A stretch of 64,000 nucleotides of DNA from Ruegeria arenilitoris (GTDB lineage: Bacteria; Pseudomonadota; Alphaproteobacteria; Rhodobacterales; Rhodobacteraceae): the NCBI RefSeq assembly GCF_013035315.1, contig NZ_WQHP01000009.1, forward strand, positions 62,001 through 126,000, read 5' to 3'. The translations under genes and the position numbers were made by a program. Shown here piece after piece: positions 45,166 to 56,400 of the stretch. The notes beneath the pieces are model-generated. The model was not told the DNA's origin. It made no database searches and saw nothing but the letters and a program-made list of their open reading frames with translations. The stretch's first letter is position 1. Each line of letters opens with the position of its first letter.

Positions 45166-45240
45166 GCCCGGGTAGCTCAGGGGTAGAGCAGTGGATTGAA
45201 AATCCTCGTGTCGGTGGTTCGATTCCGCCCCCGGGCACCA
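45166..45240 (+). tRNA. tRNA-Phe (GAA)
   Basis: GCCCGGG pairs with CCCGGGC, followed by encoded ACCA. The anticodon stem GTGGA/TCCTC encloses TTGAAAA, anticodon GAA. D and T arms are regular. Its last 10 bases (45231-45240) are also the outer end of the 80-bp inverted repeat of the recombinase element, so the gene is the insertion target. Confidence 0.96.
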
Positions 45241-45310
45241 TTCCCAACAGGTAAGCTACTGTTTCCCTTCAGCTTTAACTGGAGCTGACCAAGGGCGTAG
45301 TACATGCTGG
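45231..45310 (+). repeat. Left arm of the 80-bp inverted repeat
   Basis: Pairs with 46486-46565. Differences are at arm positions 4, 13, 18 and 41, mostly in the outer part. The arm includes the last 10 bases of tRNA-Phe and the ATG (45304) of the recombinase. Confidence 0.95.
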
Positions 45311-46483
45311 AGAACAAAACCGTTCCCTTCTCATTTGTGAAAGCAGGTGTCTTCTACTTCACACGACGGGTCCCGAAGGACCTCGATCACCACTATACCA
45401 CCGGAAAAATATCCTTCTCGCTGCGGACAAGATCAGCGGCGGTCGCAAAGTCCCGAGCGCAAAGAGCTGCTCAGCAACTGGATGAACACTGGTATCACCT
45501 ACGCATCCAAGACGTAGACCTACCGGGCAAGCATCTTCTGAGAATGGGAGCTGCGGTTGAGTTTGGGTCTTCGATGTCATGCGCCAATCAAGCCAGCGTT
45601 GACACTGTAAAGCTCGCAGAAGCCGTATCAGTCTATCTGCAGCTGAAGAAGGGGCAAGACGTCCAATCACCTTCCACAGGGCTGCTGAGCGGTCGTGTGG
45701 CGATATCGTGGATGTCTGCGGGGACAAAGACATCAGAAGCTATACCAAGGCGGATGCCAATGCGTTTCGCGACGAGCTGGTTAAGCGAGAATTGGCGGGT
45801 AGCAGTATCACCCGCATCTTTGGGACCGTCAGATCAGTCATCAATTTCGCTGCTTCTAAAGCCGGAATCAGACTGACCAACCCATTTGCTGGTGTGTACA
45901 ACGACAGAAGTGCTGGTGTCGAAGATCGTGAACCTATGCCAATCGAAGCGATCCGCTCTCTGCAATCCAAATGCCGGTCCCTTGATGATGACTTGCGATG
46001 GCTGGTTGCTCTGGTCTCGGACACAGGGATGCGACTTGCAGAAGCTGCGGGTTTGCTCAAAGAGGATTTCGATCTGAATGACCCAGTGCCTCACGTAGTT
46101 GTCCAAGAGCATCCTTGGCGTCGGCTGAAGACATCAGGTAGTAACCGAAAGGTGCCTCTGGTCGGGGCGTTACTATGGGCCGCCAAGCGCTTGCTCTCTG
46201 AGAACACTGACAGCCGGTTTGCTTTTCCCCGATAAAAAAATCGAAAACTACGAACGCTAATTCTGCCAGTGCCGCGCTGAACAAATGGATGAAGCCATAT
46301 GTACCGAGACGTTGCACCATGCACAGCTTTCGTCATTTGATGCGTGACAGGCTTCGCGCTGTCGAGTGTCCGTCCGACATCCTTGGCCAGATAGGTGGCT
46401 GGCAAACCGAAGGCGTAGGGCATGGATATGGTAAGGGTTATCCGCTTGAGGTTCTCAGCAAATGGCTGGAAGCAACGGCATAG
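45304..46483 (+). pseudogene. Tyrosine recombinase/integrase with two frameshifts
   Basis: Three frames join into one phage-type integrase of about 390 residues. Frame 1 (from 45304) gives an N-terminal DUF6538-like arm region (FTRRVPKDLDHHY) to about 45650. Frame 2 (about 45655-46235) gives the core-binding domain and the first catalytic arginine (SDTGMRLAEAAGL). Frame 3 (about 46238-46483) gives HSFRHLMRDRL and the catalytic tyrosine in GHGYGKGY. The shifts are near 45650 (run of A/G) and in the A-run at 46234-46240. All catalytic residues except continuity are intact, so the decay is recent or due to sequencing error. Confidence 0.85.
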
Positions 46484-46485
46484 CG

Positions 46486-46565
46486 CCAGCATGTACTACG
46501 CCCTTGGTCAGCTCCAGTTAAAGCCGAAGGGAAACAGTAGCTTACCTATTGGAAATGGTGCTCGG
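46486..46565 (-). repeat. Right arm of the 80-bp inverted repeat
   Basis: Reverse complement of 45231-45310 with four differences. Because the arms are the same, the right arm carries an inverted copy of the tRNA end (GCACCA) and of the recombinase leader and first codons. Confidence 0.95.
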
Positions 46566-47473
46566 AGTCGTGCCCGCAAAAACTGCCAGTAGGCCATTAT
46601 ACGAGTCTCCGCAGGCCTCTCCGCGCGCCGTCTGTGATCATCCTAAAATTGGCTGGATGGTCACCCCTGGAAGGGCGGAGGCAAATACCACGACCTGTGG
46701 AAGGCCCAGAGATATTTGCGCGCAAATTCTTCGAGTCCGGCGAAGGCAGTCTGGTAGAGACCGCGTTGCATCTCGCCGGATGCCTTGGAGACAGCAGCTA
46801 GGCCACTCTTAGCGCTTAATTGGAAACCCAACACCCGAGCCCGCAATGGTCTTGAAAAGCTACATGGCGCAATCTGGCGCCCACAGGGAGGCGGGCGTTG
46901 CGCTTTTGACAGAACTTATGGCGGCAGCACTGACCGATGCTGTATTAGGGGACAATGCGACGCCGTTTCCCGGTGCTGCAGACGGCCCCCGCCAAAAGAA
47001 CGCCGGATTCTTTGCAGTTGATCACGATGTCACAAGGAATGGTCTGCTAGAGAGTAGTGTTTTTACCTTTCGGAAGCCATGCGATCACAGGAAGGGCGTG
47101 TATTCCGGGTGATAGGCGTCGGCCAAACGGAGTCTTTCTGGTACGGAAAGCGTAGAGATAAATGCTGTAATCCTTGCCAAGATCAAAGTGCTTCTGAATT
47201 GAGTTGCCGTACCCCGACATTCTGGTTGATCAGGTTTTTGGTGCCTCGAAAACGGTTCAGCCAAAGGTTGAGTGTCGAAGTGATAGTAAATATGCGCTTT
47301 ACATGTTGCATTTGCGCAATGGACCAAAAATTACTCTTCACAATTCAATTCTAACCAAGGCTATCTGGATAGCCTTGCGTATATCTTGCTCCGAGGTGTG
47401 ATGGGGAAACTTGCGTTGTAGGCTGCCGTTCTGTCCGAACAAGGCGTGCCCCCATTTTGTTTGACTGTGACGT
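46566..47473. other. Degenerate stretch, 908 bp, between the element and the autotransporter
   Basis: No intact gene seen apart from the dehydrogenase-like remnant listed separately. A minus-strand frame at 46661-46846 (SGLAAVSKASGEMQRGLYQT in part) looks protein-like but I recognise no family. The last 250 bp are AT-rich and probably hold the autotransporter promoter. Confidence 0.5.
46861..47034 (+). pseudogene. Remnant of an Ldh-family (malate/L-lactate) dehydrogenase
   Basis: About 58 residues (QSGAHREAGVALLTELMAAA, then LTDAVLGDNATPFPGAADGP and KNAGFFAVDH) resemble the C-terminal third of NAD(P)-dependent Ldh2/MDH2-type oxidoreductases, where a GxHKGxGLALxxE segment is followed by FFIAID. 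The N-terminal two thirds are absent. It is probably a leftover of a deleted gene at this insertion-prone site. Confidence 0.45.
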
Positions 47474-50400
47474 ATGCGGGGTGCCAGGGTGTCGAAGAAA
47501 TCAAGCTTGCTATTGGCGGTGTCATTTTTCGCTTTGATTTCAAACCCTTTGTTTGCAGCTCCGACTGCAGATTCCAAGGTTGGCGACACTGTGACCAATC
47601 CGGTGACAGGCCTCGATACCACCGTCAGCGCGCTGATTGTTGACCCCGCCTCGACGCCAACGGCCGGAACAACAGCCTTTGTCGAAACTGCAGATGGCTA
47701 CGTTTTTCTGGTCAAAGAAGTCGGCGATACAATCTACAATTCTGACAATCCGCCGCTTGCATTTGACATTGTTTCCATTAGCGGGACAACTGCTCAAATA
47801 AGCAACTCTGGCGCGACTGGAACGGCCAGTCTGTCAACGCGGTTGACCCTCTCGCAGTACAATAGCAACTTTAACAGCGCTGGTACTCCTGGTGCTGTGA
47901 CGCCGCCCGAAGATGTTTCTGGACCAAACGGTGTGAACCAGGTTGTCTACGGCCAGGATGGCAGCAACGGTCGGGATGGCGCATTGGTCGTTCCGCCAAG
48001 TTCGGGTGGCAATGGTGCGACTGGACCGACACAAACAAAAACACTCAGTAGCGATGTCAATGCCACAAGCAATATCGGTTGGCAGGTCGGCAGCGTCGGA
48101 GGAGACGGCGGCGACGGCGGCGATTCATACCTGAGTTTCTGGGACGGGCGCGATGGCGGCGATGGCGGCAAAGGGGGGACCGTCAACGCAACACAATCCA
48201 GCAGTAGCACGATACAAACATCAGGTGGTAATAACGAAGGTATCTTTGCATTCAGTCGCAGCGGCAAAGCTGGCAACGGTGGCAGCGGTTTTGCAGCACC
48301 AGGGGGCGGTACTGGCGGGCACTCGGCAGATGGTGGCAATGTAACTGTTACGCAGCGGGGGGCAATTTCCACATCCGGAGATTCGGCCGACGGTATTTAT
48401 GCGCTGAGCGTTTCAAACAATGGTGGTAATGGCGGGTCGCAGTGGGGGCTGGTTGGATCCTCAGGCGACGGCGGGTACGGGGGCAGCGGCGGAATCGTCA
48501 CCGTAAACACGGCATCAACCGCTAGCCTCCTCACGACGGGCAATTATGCAAATGGGATATACGCGCAGTCCATCGGGGGCTCAGGCGGGTCCGCGGGTAC
48601 CAGCGGCAACCTGTTGGTTTCATTGATCGGCGGCGCGGACAACGGCGGTAATGGGGGCGCTGTCTCCGTTTCTCATGCCGGTGCGATAGAGACACAGGGT
48701 GACTTTTCGCGTGGCATTGTAGCTCAGTCAATTGGTGGCGGCGGCGGTTCCGGCGGCACCGCGGGTGGCCTGGTATCGCTTTCGCTGGGTGGCGTCGGAT
48801 CGAATGGGGGCAGCGGTGACACGGTCAGTGTCACGGTTCAGGGCAGCGGTAGTATTCTGACTTCGGGTAAGGGTGCTGACGGGGTCATGGCGCAATCCAT
48901 TGGTGGCAGCGGCGGGACCGGTGCGAACTCCTATGGTTTGGTCGCAATAGGCGGCACCGGATCCAGGGGCGGTACGGGTGCTGCGGTAAGTGTCCGAAAT
49001 TATGGTCAAATTGTAACAGGCGGCGACAGCGCTCGGGGCATTATTGCGCAATCCATCGGTGGTGGCGGTGGTGATGGCGGTTCCTCCGGCGGTATGGTGT
49101 CGGTCGGAGGAAATGGCAACGGAGGCGGCGCCGGTTCGACCGTCACCATCGTCAATGACGGTATCATCACCACAACCGGAGACGATGCGATGGGCATACT
49201 GGCCCAGTCCATCGGCGGCGGTGGTGGTAATGGTGGCTCCTCTGGCTCGGTCGGTGCATTCGTGGGTGTGGCCATCGGCGGCGATGGCGGGGCCGGGGGA
49301 AAAGGCGGTGACGTCAACGTTACTCTGTCCAATACTGATAGCAGTCAGCCATCTTCAATCCAGACATCGGGCGACCGTTCGACGGGTGTGTTCGCACAAT
49401 CTGTCGGCGGCGGTGGGGGCAATGGCGGCGGCGCTGTTTCGGTAGCCGTGGGCGCATTCGGCGCGGCCTCGGTGTCAGTCGGCGGCTCTGCAGGAAATGG
49501 CGGCGACGGCGGGGATGTTTCGATTAGTGGCAGCGGTTCTGCTTCGGTGCAGACCGGAGGCGACGACGCGATCGGTGTCATGCTGCAATCCGTTGGCGGC
49601 GGCGGCGGTAACGGAGGTTACGCGGTTTCTGTCGCAGTCTCGGGCGGCCCGGTATCGGGTTCACTTGCGGTTGGCGTTGGCGGTGAGGGCAGCGCTGGGG
49701 GCAAAGGTGGAACTGTTACGGTTGGCGAATTCAACAGCAGCGGTGTTGCAACGGCTTCTGGTTTCGATGGCACGGTTGTCACAACCGGAAACCGCTCGAC
49801 AGGTATGTTGTTCCAATCGATCGGCGGCGGTGGGGGTAATGGAGGTCTTGCCGTGGCGGCGACCGGCGGCGCTTCCGCATTGTTTTCCGGAAATGTTTCG
49901 GTGGGTATCGGCGGACAGGCGGGCAGCGCCGGAAATGGCGGCGACGTTCAGGTCAATAACAAAGCGGATGTTGCTACGACAGGGACCAACTCCAGCGCGA
50001 TGATCGCGCAGTCTGTTGGTGGCGGCGGCGGTAACGGCGGAGGCAGCATCGCCGCCGGCATCAGTGCCAGCGGAGGTGCAGCAGTCGGAATCAACGTGGG
50101 CGTTGGCGGCAATGGTGGCGGCGCAGGTATTGGCGGTGACGTCACACTGATCGCTGGCGGCAATACCATTGAGACCAGCGGAGCTTTTTCTAGCGGCGTG
50201 GTCGCACAATCTGTTGGCGGCGGCGGCGGCAATGGTGGTTACAGTATCGGGGCCAGTGCCGATATTGGCGGCGCAGCGGCAGGGTCGGTCAGAGTAGCCC
50301 TTGGTGGTAAAGCAGGCGGCGGCGGCGCTGGCGGAGCAGTGACGGCTCAGGTAGACGCGAACGTTACGACCCGAGGTGACGACTCCGGGGCCATTGTGGT

Positions 50401-53400
50401 GCAATCCATCGGCGGCGGTGGCGGCAATGGCGGTTTCAGCGTTGCCGCTGGTCTGGCTGCAGGCGGTGCAGGTGCCGGAACAGTTGATGTGGGGCTGGGC
50501 GGTGACGGTGGCATCGGCGGCATCGGCGGAAACGTCACCGGTGTTCGTGTCAATGGAGATGTGCGCACCGAAGGGATGCGTTCGACCGGGGTTGTAATCC
50601 AATCGATTGGTGGCGGCGGCGGCAATGGTGGCTTTAACGTCACCGCAGGTGTTGCAGCTGCAGGCGCCGGGGCAGGATCTATCGGCGTCGGACTGGGTGG
50701 TAATGGCTCTGTCGGTGGTAACGGTGGCGTGGTGGAAGGCCAGGTGGCTGGCAACGTCGTAACGCTTTCAGACAATTCCAGCGGCGTTGTGTTCCAATCC
50801 ATCGGCGGCGGTGGTGGCAACGGCGGCTTCAACGTCGCTGCCGGGATCGCAGGGGCAGGGGCAGGTGGCGGGGCCGTCACAGTAGGCCTGGGCGGCGGCG
50901 GATCCGGCGGCGGTATCGGACAATCGGTGACCGGGCGGGTGACTGGCTCTATTGCCACTGGCGGAATGGACGCGACGGCTGTTCTGGCGCAGTCTGTCGG
51001 CGGCGGTGGCGGTAACGGTGGGTTCAATGTCAGCGCTTCTTTGGCAGGTGCCGGGGTGGCGAGCGGTGCAGTTTCGGTCGGCCTTGGCGGAGACGGTGGC
51101 AGTGGAGCTGTCGGCGGTTCGGTCAATCTGACGACAACGAATTCCATTGTCACAGCCGGTGATCGTTCTTCCGGTATTGTTGCCCAGTCCATCGGCGGCG
51201 GCGGCGGCAATGGTGGATTTAACGTTTCAGGCACCGGATCAGGCGCGGGCGTCGGATCCGGCGCAGTCAGCGTTGGGTTGGGCGGTACCGGCGCAGGTGG
51301 AGGTAATGGGGGCACGGTCTCGCTGACATCAGGCGGAACGATCCTGACCCAAGGCGACTCGGCGACAGCCTTCCTCGCCCAGTCCATCGGCGGCGGCGGC
51401 GGCAATGGCGGTTTCAATGTCAGCGCGTCAGTTCAGGGGTCGGGTACCGCTGGTGGTGCTGTGTCCGTGGGGCTTGGCGGCTCTGGCGGCGGCGGCGGCG
51501 ATGGCAATACCGTGATCGCCACTTCCAACAATGCGGTCGAAACGCGAGGCGATCAATCTTCGGGCGTCGTGGCGCAGTCCATTGGTGGCGGCGGTGGCAA
51601 TGGCGGGTTCAACGTTGCTCCCGTCCTGTCCGGTGCGGGAACGGCCAGCGGAGCAGTTAGCGTTGGGCTGGGCGGCTCCGGCGACACCGGCGGTAAAGGT
51701 GGCAATGTCACTCTGACTTCCAACGGAACGATCCTGACGGACGGGTTTGCCTCAAGCGGCTTTGTAGCGCAGTCGATTGGCGGCGGCGGCGGCAGCGGGG
51801 GCTTCAATGTTGCTCCGACTCTGTCTGGTGCCGGAACGGGTGCCGGGTCGGTCTCTGTTGGCTTGGGTGGCTCAGGCGACGGAGGTGGTGACGGAAGTCA
51901 GGTCACCGCCGGAACCACTGCCAATGTCGTTACTAAAGGGGATGCATCGGTAGGCATTCTGGCGCAGTCCGTTGGTGGCGGCGGCGGTAACGGTGGCTTC
52001 AACGTTTCTCCTGCACTTGCGGGTGCTGGCACAGGATCTGGTGCTATCAGCGTCGGACTGGGCGGATCTGGCGGCAGTGGCGGAAATGGCGGCATCGTGG
52101 GCTTGACGGTTCAGAACAGCGTTCAGACCGAAGGCGCACAGTCGAGCGCGGTCGTTGCACAGTCGATCGGCGGTGGCGGCGGCAATGGCGGGTTTAACGT
52201 CTCGGCCTCGGTGGGTGGCGCAGGAACCGGCTCGGGCGCGGCGGCCGTGGGTCTGGGGGGGCGCGGAACCGGCGGTGGTGATGCCTCTGCCGTTACAGCG
52301 AACGCCACTGGAAACCTTATAACGCTGGGAGACACATCCAGCGGTCTTCTGGCGCAATCCGTTGGCGGCGGCGGTGGCAACGGGGGAATGAACATCTCGG
52401 TCGCGGTTGCCGCGGCGGGTACAGGCTCTGGTGGAGCATCTGTCGGCCTGGGTGGTGCGTCCGGCACCGGCGGCAATGGTGGCACGGCTGAGGCCACCCT
52501 GACCGGCAACGTATCAACACAGGGAGATGAGTCCGGCGGCGTCATCGTGCAGAGCCTTGGCGGCGGGGGCGGCAATGGCGGCATGAATGTCTCGGCCACG
52601 GTCACGGTTGCAGGGACCGGCAGCGGTGGTGCATCGGTTGGCCTTGGCGGAAGTGGCGGCGACGGCGGTAACTCGGATACCGCCACTGGCACTGTAATTG
52701 GCAATGTAAGCACGGCTGGTGACAATTCCGGCGGTGTTCTGGTGCAGTCCGCGGCAGGCGGCGGTGGGAACGGTGGGCTGAATGTCTCGGCTGCCGTGAA
52801 CCTTTCCGGAACGGGCGGCGGAGCGATTGGCGTTGGTGTTGGTGGATCCGGCGGTGACGGCGGGAATGCAAGTACGGCCACTGGCTCGGTCACCGGAGAC
52901 GTCACTACGTCAGGCGATAATGCGACCGGTGTATTGGTTCAATCTGTCGGCGGCGGCGGTGGCAATGGCGGCGTCAATATCTCAGGCGCGCTCAGCCTTG
53001 CGCGTACTGGGTCCGGCGCGGCAGGTATCGGTGTCGGCGGCTTTGGTGGCAGCGGTGGCACGAGCGGTGTGGTCAGTAATACGTTCTCAGGCAATGTCAG
53101 CACCTCGGGCACACGTTCGGCGGGGATCATCGCGCAAAGCCTTGGCGGTGGCGGCGGCAATGGCGCCACGAATATTTCTGGCGCGATTTCGGTGGCCAGC
53201 AACTACTCCGGCGGTCTTGGGATTGGTGTTGGCGGATTTGGTGGCGACGGTGGTGCCGCGGACAGCGTCACGCAGCAAGTCACCGGGGATGTCACAACAA
53301 CCGGGGATGACTCGGTCGGCATTCTGACACAAAGCCTTGGCGGCGGTGGCGGCAATGGCGGAACCAACATTTCGGCCGCTTTGTCCTTGTCCCGGTCAGC

Positions 53401-56400
53401 CAACGCGGCCGTTGGGATCGGTGTTGGCGGTTTTGGCGGCGGCGGTGCCGATGCTGGTGCGCTTGTGCAGTCGACAATCACCGGAGGTGTTTCCACCAGT
53501 GGAGATCGCAGCACCGGTATTCTGACACAGAGCCTGGGCGGCGGCGGCGGCAACGGCGGCACGAATATTTCAGCCTCTTTGGGTATCAGCCAGCAGAATG
53601 GCGGATCGGTCAGCCTTGGCGTGGGCGGCTTTGGCGGCGGCGCTGGCAATGCGGGTGCAGTCACCAGCACGGTGCGTTCCCGCACAGATTCTGGCGGAAC
53701 GACCTCGATCGTGACGACCGGGGTGGACAGCATCGGCGTCATGGCACAATCCGTCGGCGGCGGAGGCGGCAACGGTGGCCTGAATGTCTCAGGCGCGGTG
53801 AACCTGACGGGCAAATCGGGTGCAGCCGTTGCTTTGGGTCTTGGAGGCTTTGGCGGTGGCGGAGGTGACGCCGCAGCGGTAACTCTGGATATCGAAAGCG
53901 ATGTGGTTACGGCCGGCGATGGGTCGTATGGCGTGTTTGCGCAGAGCCTCGGTGGCGGCGGTGGCACTGGCGGCGTGAACATCTCGGGTTCTTTGGCACT
54001 GACAAAGCCTTCGGGGTCGGACACGATCTTCTCGGTCTCGGCTGGTGTTGGCGGCTTTGGCGGTTCGGGTGGCGACGCAAGCGATGTTGATCTGGACTAT
54101 ACTGGCAACATTCAAGCCGTTCCCATGGTCCAGCAATCCGAAGGCACATTCGAGGTTGATCAAAGCAAAGGCGCCAGCGGCATCATTGCTCAGTCCCTCG
54201 GTGGCGGCGGCGGTAACGGGGGAACCAATGTATCCGGCGGTATCGCGATCAGCGGCAAGCCCGGCGCGGGCCAGACGGATAGCAGCAAGTCCTACGCGGT
54301 GGTCGTGGGTGTTGGTGGCTTCGGGGGTGGCGGCGGTGATGCAGGAAACGTCGACGTAAATATCGGCGCGGGCAGCACGATCAAAGCGCACGGCACCGGA
54401 CAGTCGGGACTGCTGGCCCAATCCCTCGGTGGCGGCGGCGGCAACGGCGGTTTGAACGTGTCGGGCGGCATCGTATCCGACAGTTCCCTGATTGTCGGCG
54501 TCGGAGGCTTTGCGGGTGACGGCGGCAAGGCCGGCGACGTCACGGTCACATCGCAGGCTGAGATCACGGTCACGACGAATCCGGACGATATCTCGATCCC
54601 AAATACAACAACGTTCGAAGATAAACTGCGCGATTTCCTTGGCGATATGATTGTCGATGACACCGAAGAGCTAGTGTCGACTTTCGGTCTTGAACGCCTG
54701 TTCATAGATATGGGCGTCTTCAACGAGGAAAAACCGGACACCGATGGCTCGGCCGGGTTGATGGCACAGTCTATTGGCGGCGGCGGCGGTAATGGCGGGC
54801 TGAATGTCTCTGGCGGTATCGCACTCAGCAAGGATGGCAAGATTCCTTCGGTTACTTTTGGTGTCGGCGGCTTTGGTGGCGACGGTAACGTTTCGGGGAA
54901 TGTGACTGTGAACCACACAGGCGCAATTTCCGTTGCGGGCAACTGGAAGCACGGCGTTCTCGCGCAGTCCATTGCAGGCGGTGGCGGTAACGGCGCATTG
55001 AACGTGACCGGGCAGCTGAACTATGGCGACTCGAACAATTCCGACGGCAAAACCGACCTGAGCATCGTAGGCGGTCTGGGTGGTCACGGCGGAACCGGTG
55101 CGGATGCGGGCAACGTTTCCGTTACGCAATCCGGCAATATTTCGACAAACGGATATCACGCCCGAGGCCTGTTTGCCCAAAGCCTTGGCGGCGGTGGCGG
55201 CACCGGCGGGATCAACGCAACCTTTGTGGGTACGAAAGACAGCTCGCCGATTGCGATGGGCATAGGCGGCTTTGGCGGTGGTGGCGGAGACGCGGGCGAT
55301 GTCACAGTTGCGCGCGGAACTGCCGTAGCTGCGGCGGGAACGATCACGACGGATGGCGTTGGCGCGCACGGAATCGAAGCGTCAAGCATCGGCGGTGGCG
55401 GTGGTGATGCCGGTATTAACGCGGTTGTGGGCATCAGCAAAACAACCGGCAACCAGAGCAATGGCGGCACCGGCGACTCGACGGACCGAAAAACACCCAC
55501 CAACACGGGCGTCGATGACTCGGTTATCGCCAACTACAACGCCGTTCTTGATGAGCTGGAAGGCAAAGTGAATCCTGCGGATTCATCTGGCAATAAAACC
55601 GGTATGTCGGCTGTTATCGCCATCGGCGGTGATGCCGGAACAGCCGGAGACGGCGGCACAGTCGATATTGATCACTATGGCGATATCGTGACTAAACAGG
55701 ACGGCAGCCACGGGGTCTTCGGCCAATCCATTGGCGGCGGTGGCGGAAACGCGGCCCTGAACCTGGCATTTGCTTATGAACTGTCCTCAGACCAAACCAA
55801 CAAGGGTTTTGGTATTGCCGTCGGCGGCGGCACGGGTGAGGGCGGTATCGGCGGGGCCGTCGATGTGCGCAATACCGGCGATATCTCTACCCTCGGAGCG
55901 GATTCACATGGTCTGTTCGCCCAATCCGTTGGTGGCGGCGGCGGCAATGCGGGGTATAACTCGGCCTCGACCTCGGTGGATGGCGGCAACGTCAACATCC
56001 AGATCGGTCGGACCGGAGGCACCGGCGGCAGCGGCGGCACTGTATTTGCCAGCTCGGACGGCGTTGTCAGCACCACCGGCGACCGGTCTTACGGGTTCTT
56101 TGCCCAATCCATCGGGAACGGCGGCGGCAATTCGTCCTCGATCTCGGCCAGTATCGGTACGCCAAAAACCGGCGACAGCAAAGGCAACAAGGCCAGTGTG
56201 TCGGTCGGTTTGGCGGGTGGCACCGGCGGCGCGGCAGGCGACGTAACTTCCGTTATTGCGGGTACGGTGGTCACGCAGGGCGACGACGCCCATGCGGTGT
56301 TCGCGCAATCCGTTGGCGGCGGCGGGGGCAATGGCGGCAAGGCCAGCAACTCGGCCGGTGGCGGGATTTCGGCATCACTTTCCATCGGCGGCACCGGCGG

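Larger units (their letters stand above)
45231..46565 (+). mobile_element. Tyrosine-recombinase element bracketed by 80-bp inverted repeats at tRNA-Phe
   Basis: The 1335-bp unit holds only a recombinase gene between two inverted 80-bp arms that agree at 76 positions. The left arm covers the tRNA-Phe 3' end, the gap and the first codons of the recombinase; the right arm begins 3 bases after the recombinase stop. No other cargo. Normal tRNA-integrated islands have direct, not inverted, end repeats, so this layout is unusual. The recombinase is broken by two frameshifts, so the copy is probably inactive. Confidence 0.75.

Noticed and set aside
46661..46846. Phasin-like protein on the minus strand
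   Set aside because: A short alanine-rich helical stretch gives a vague likeness, but there is no ribosome site, the frame is 61 residues and the likeness does not extend.
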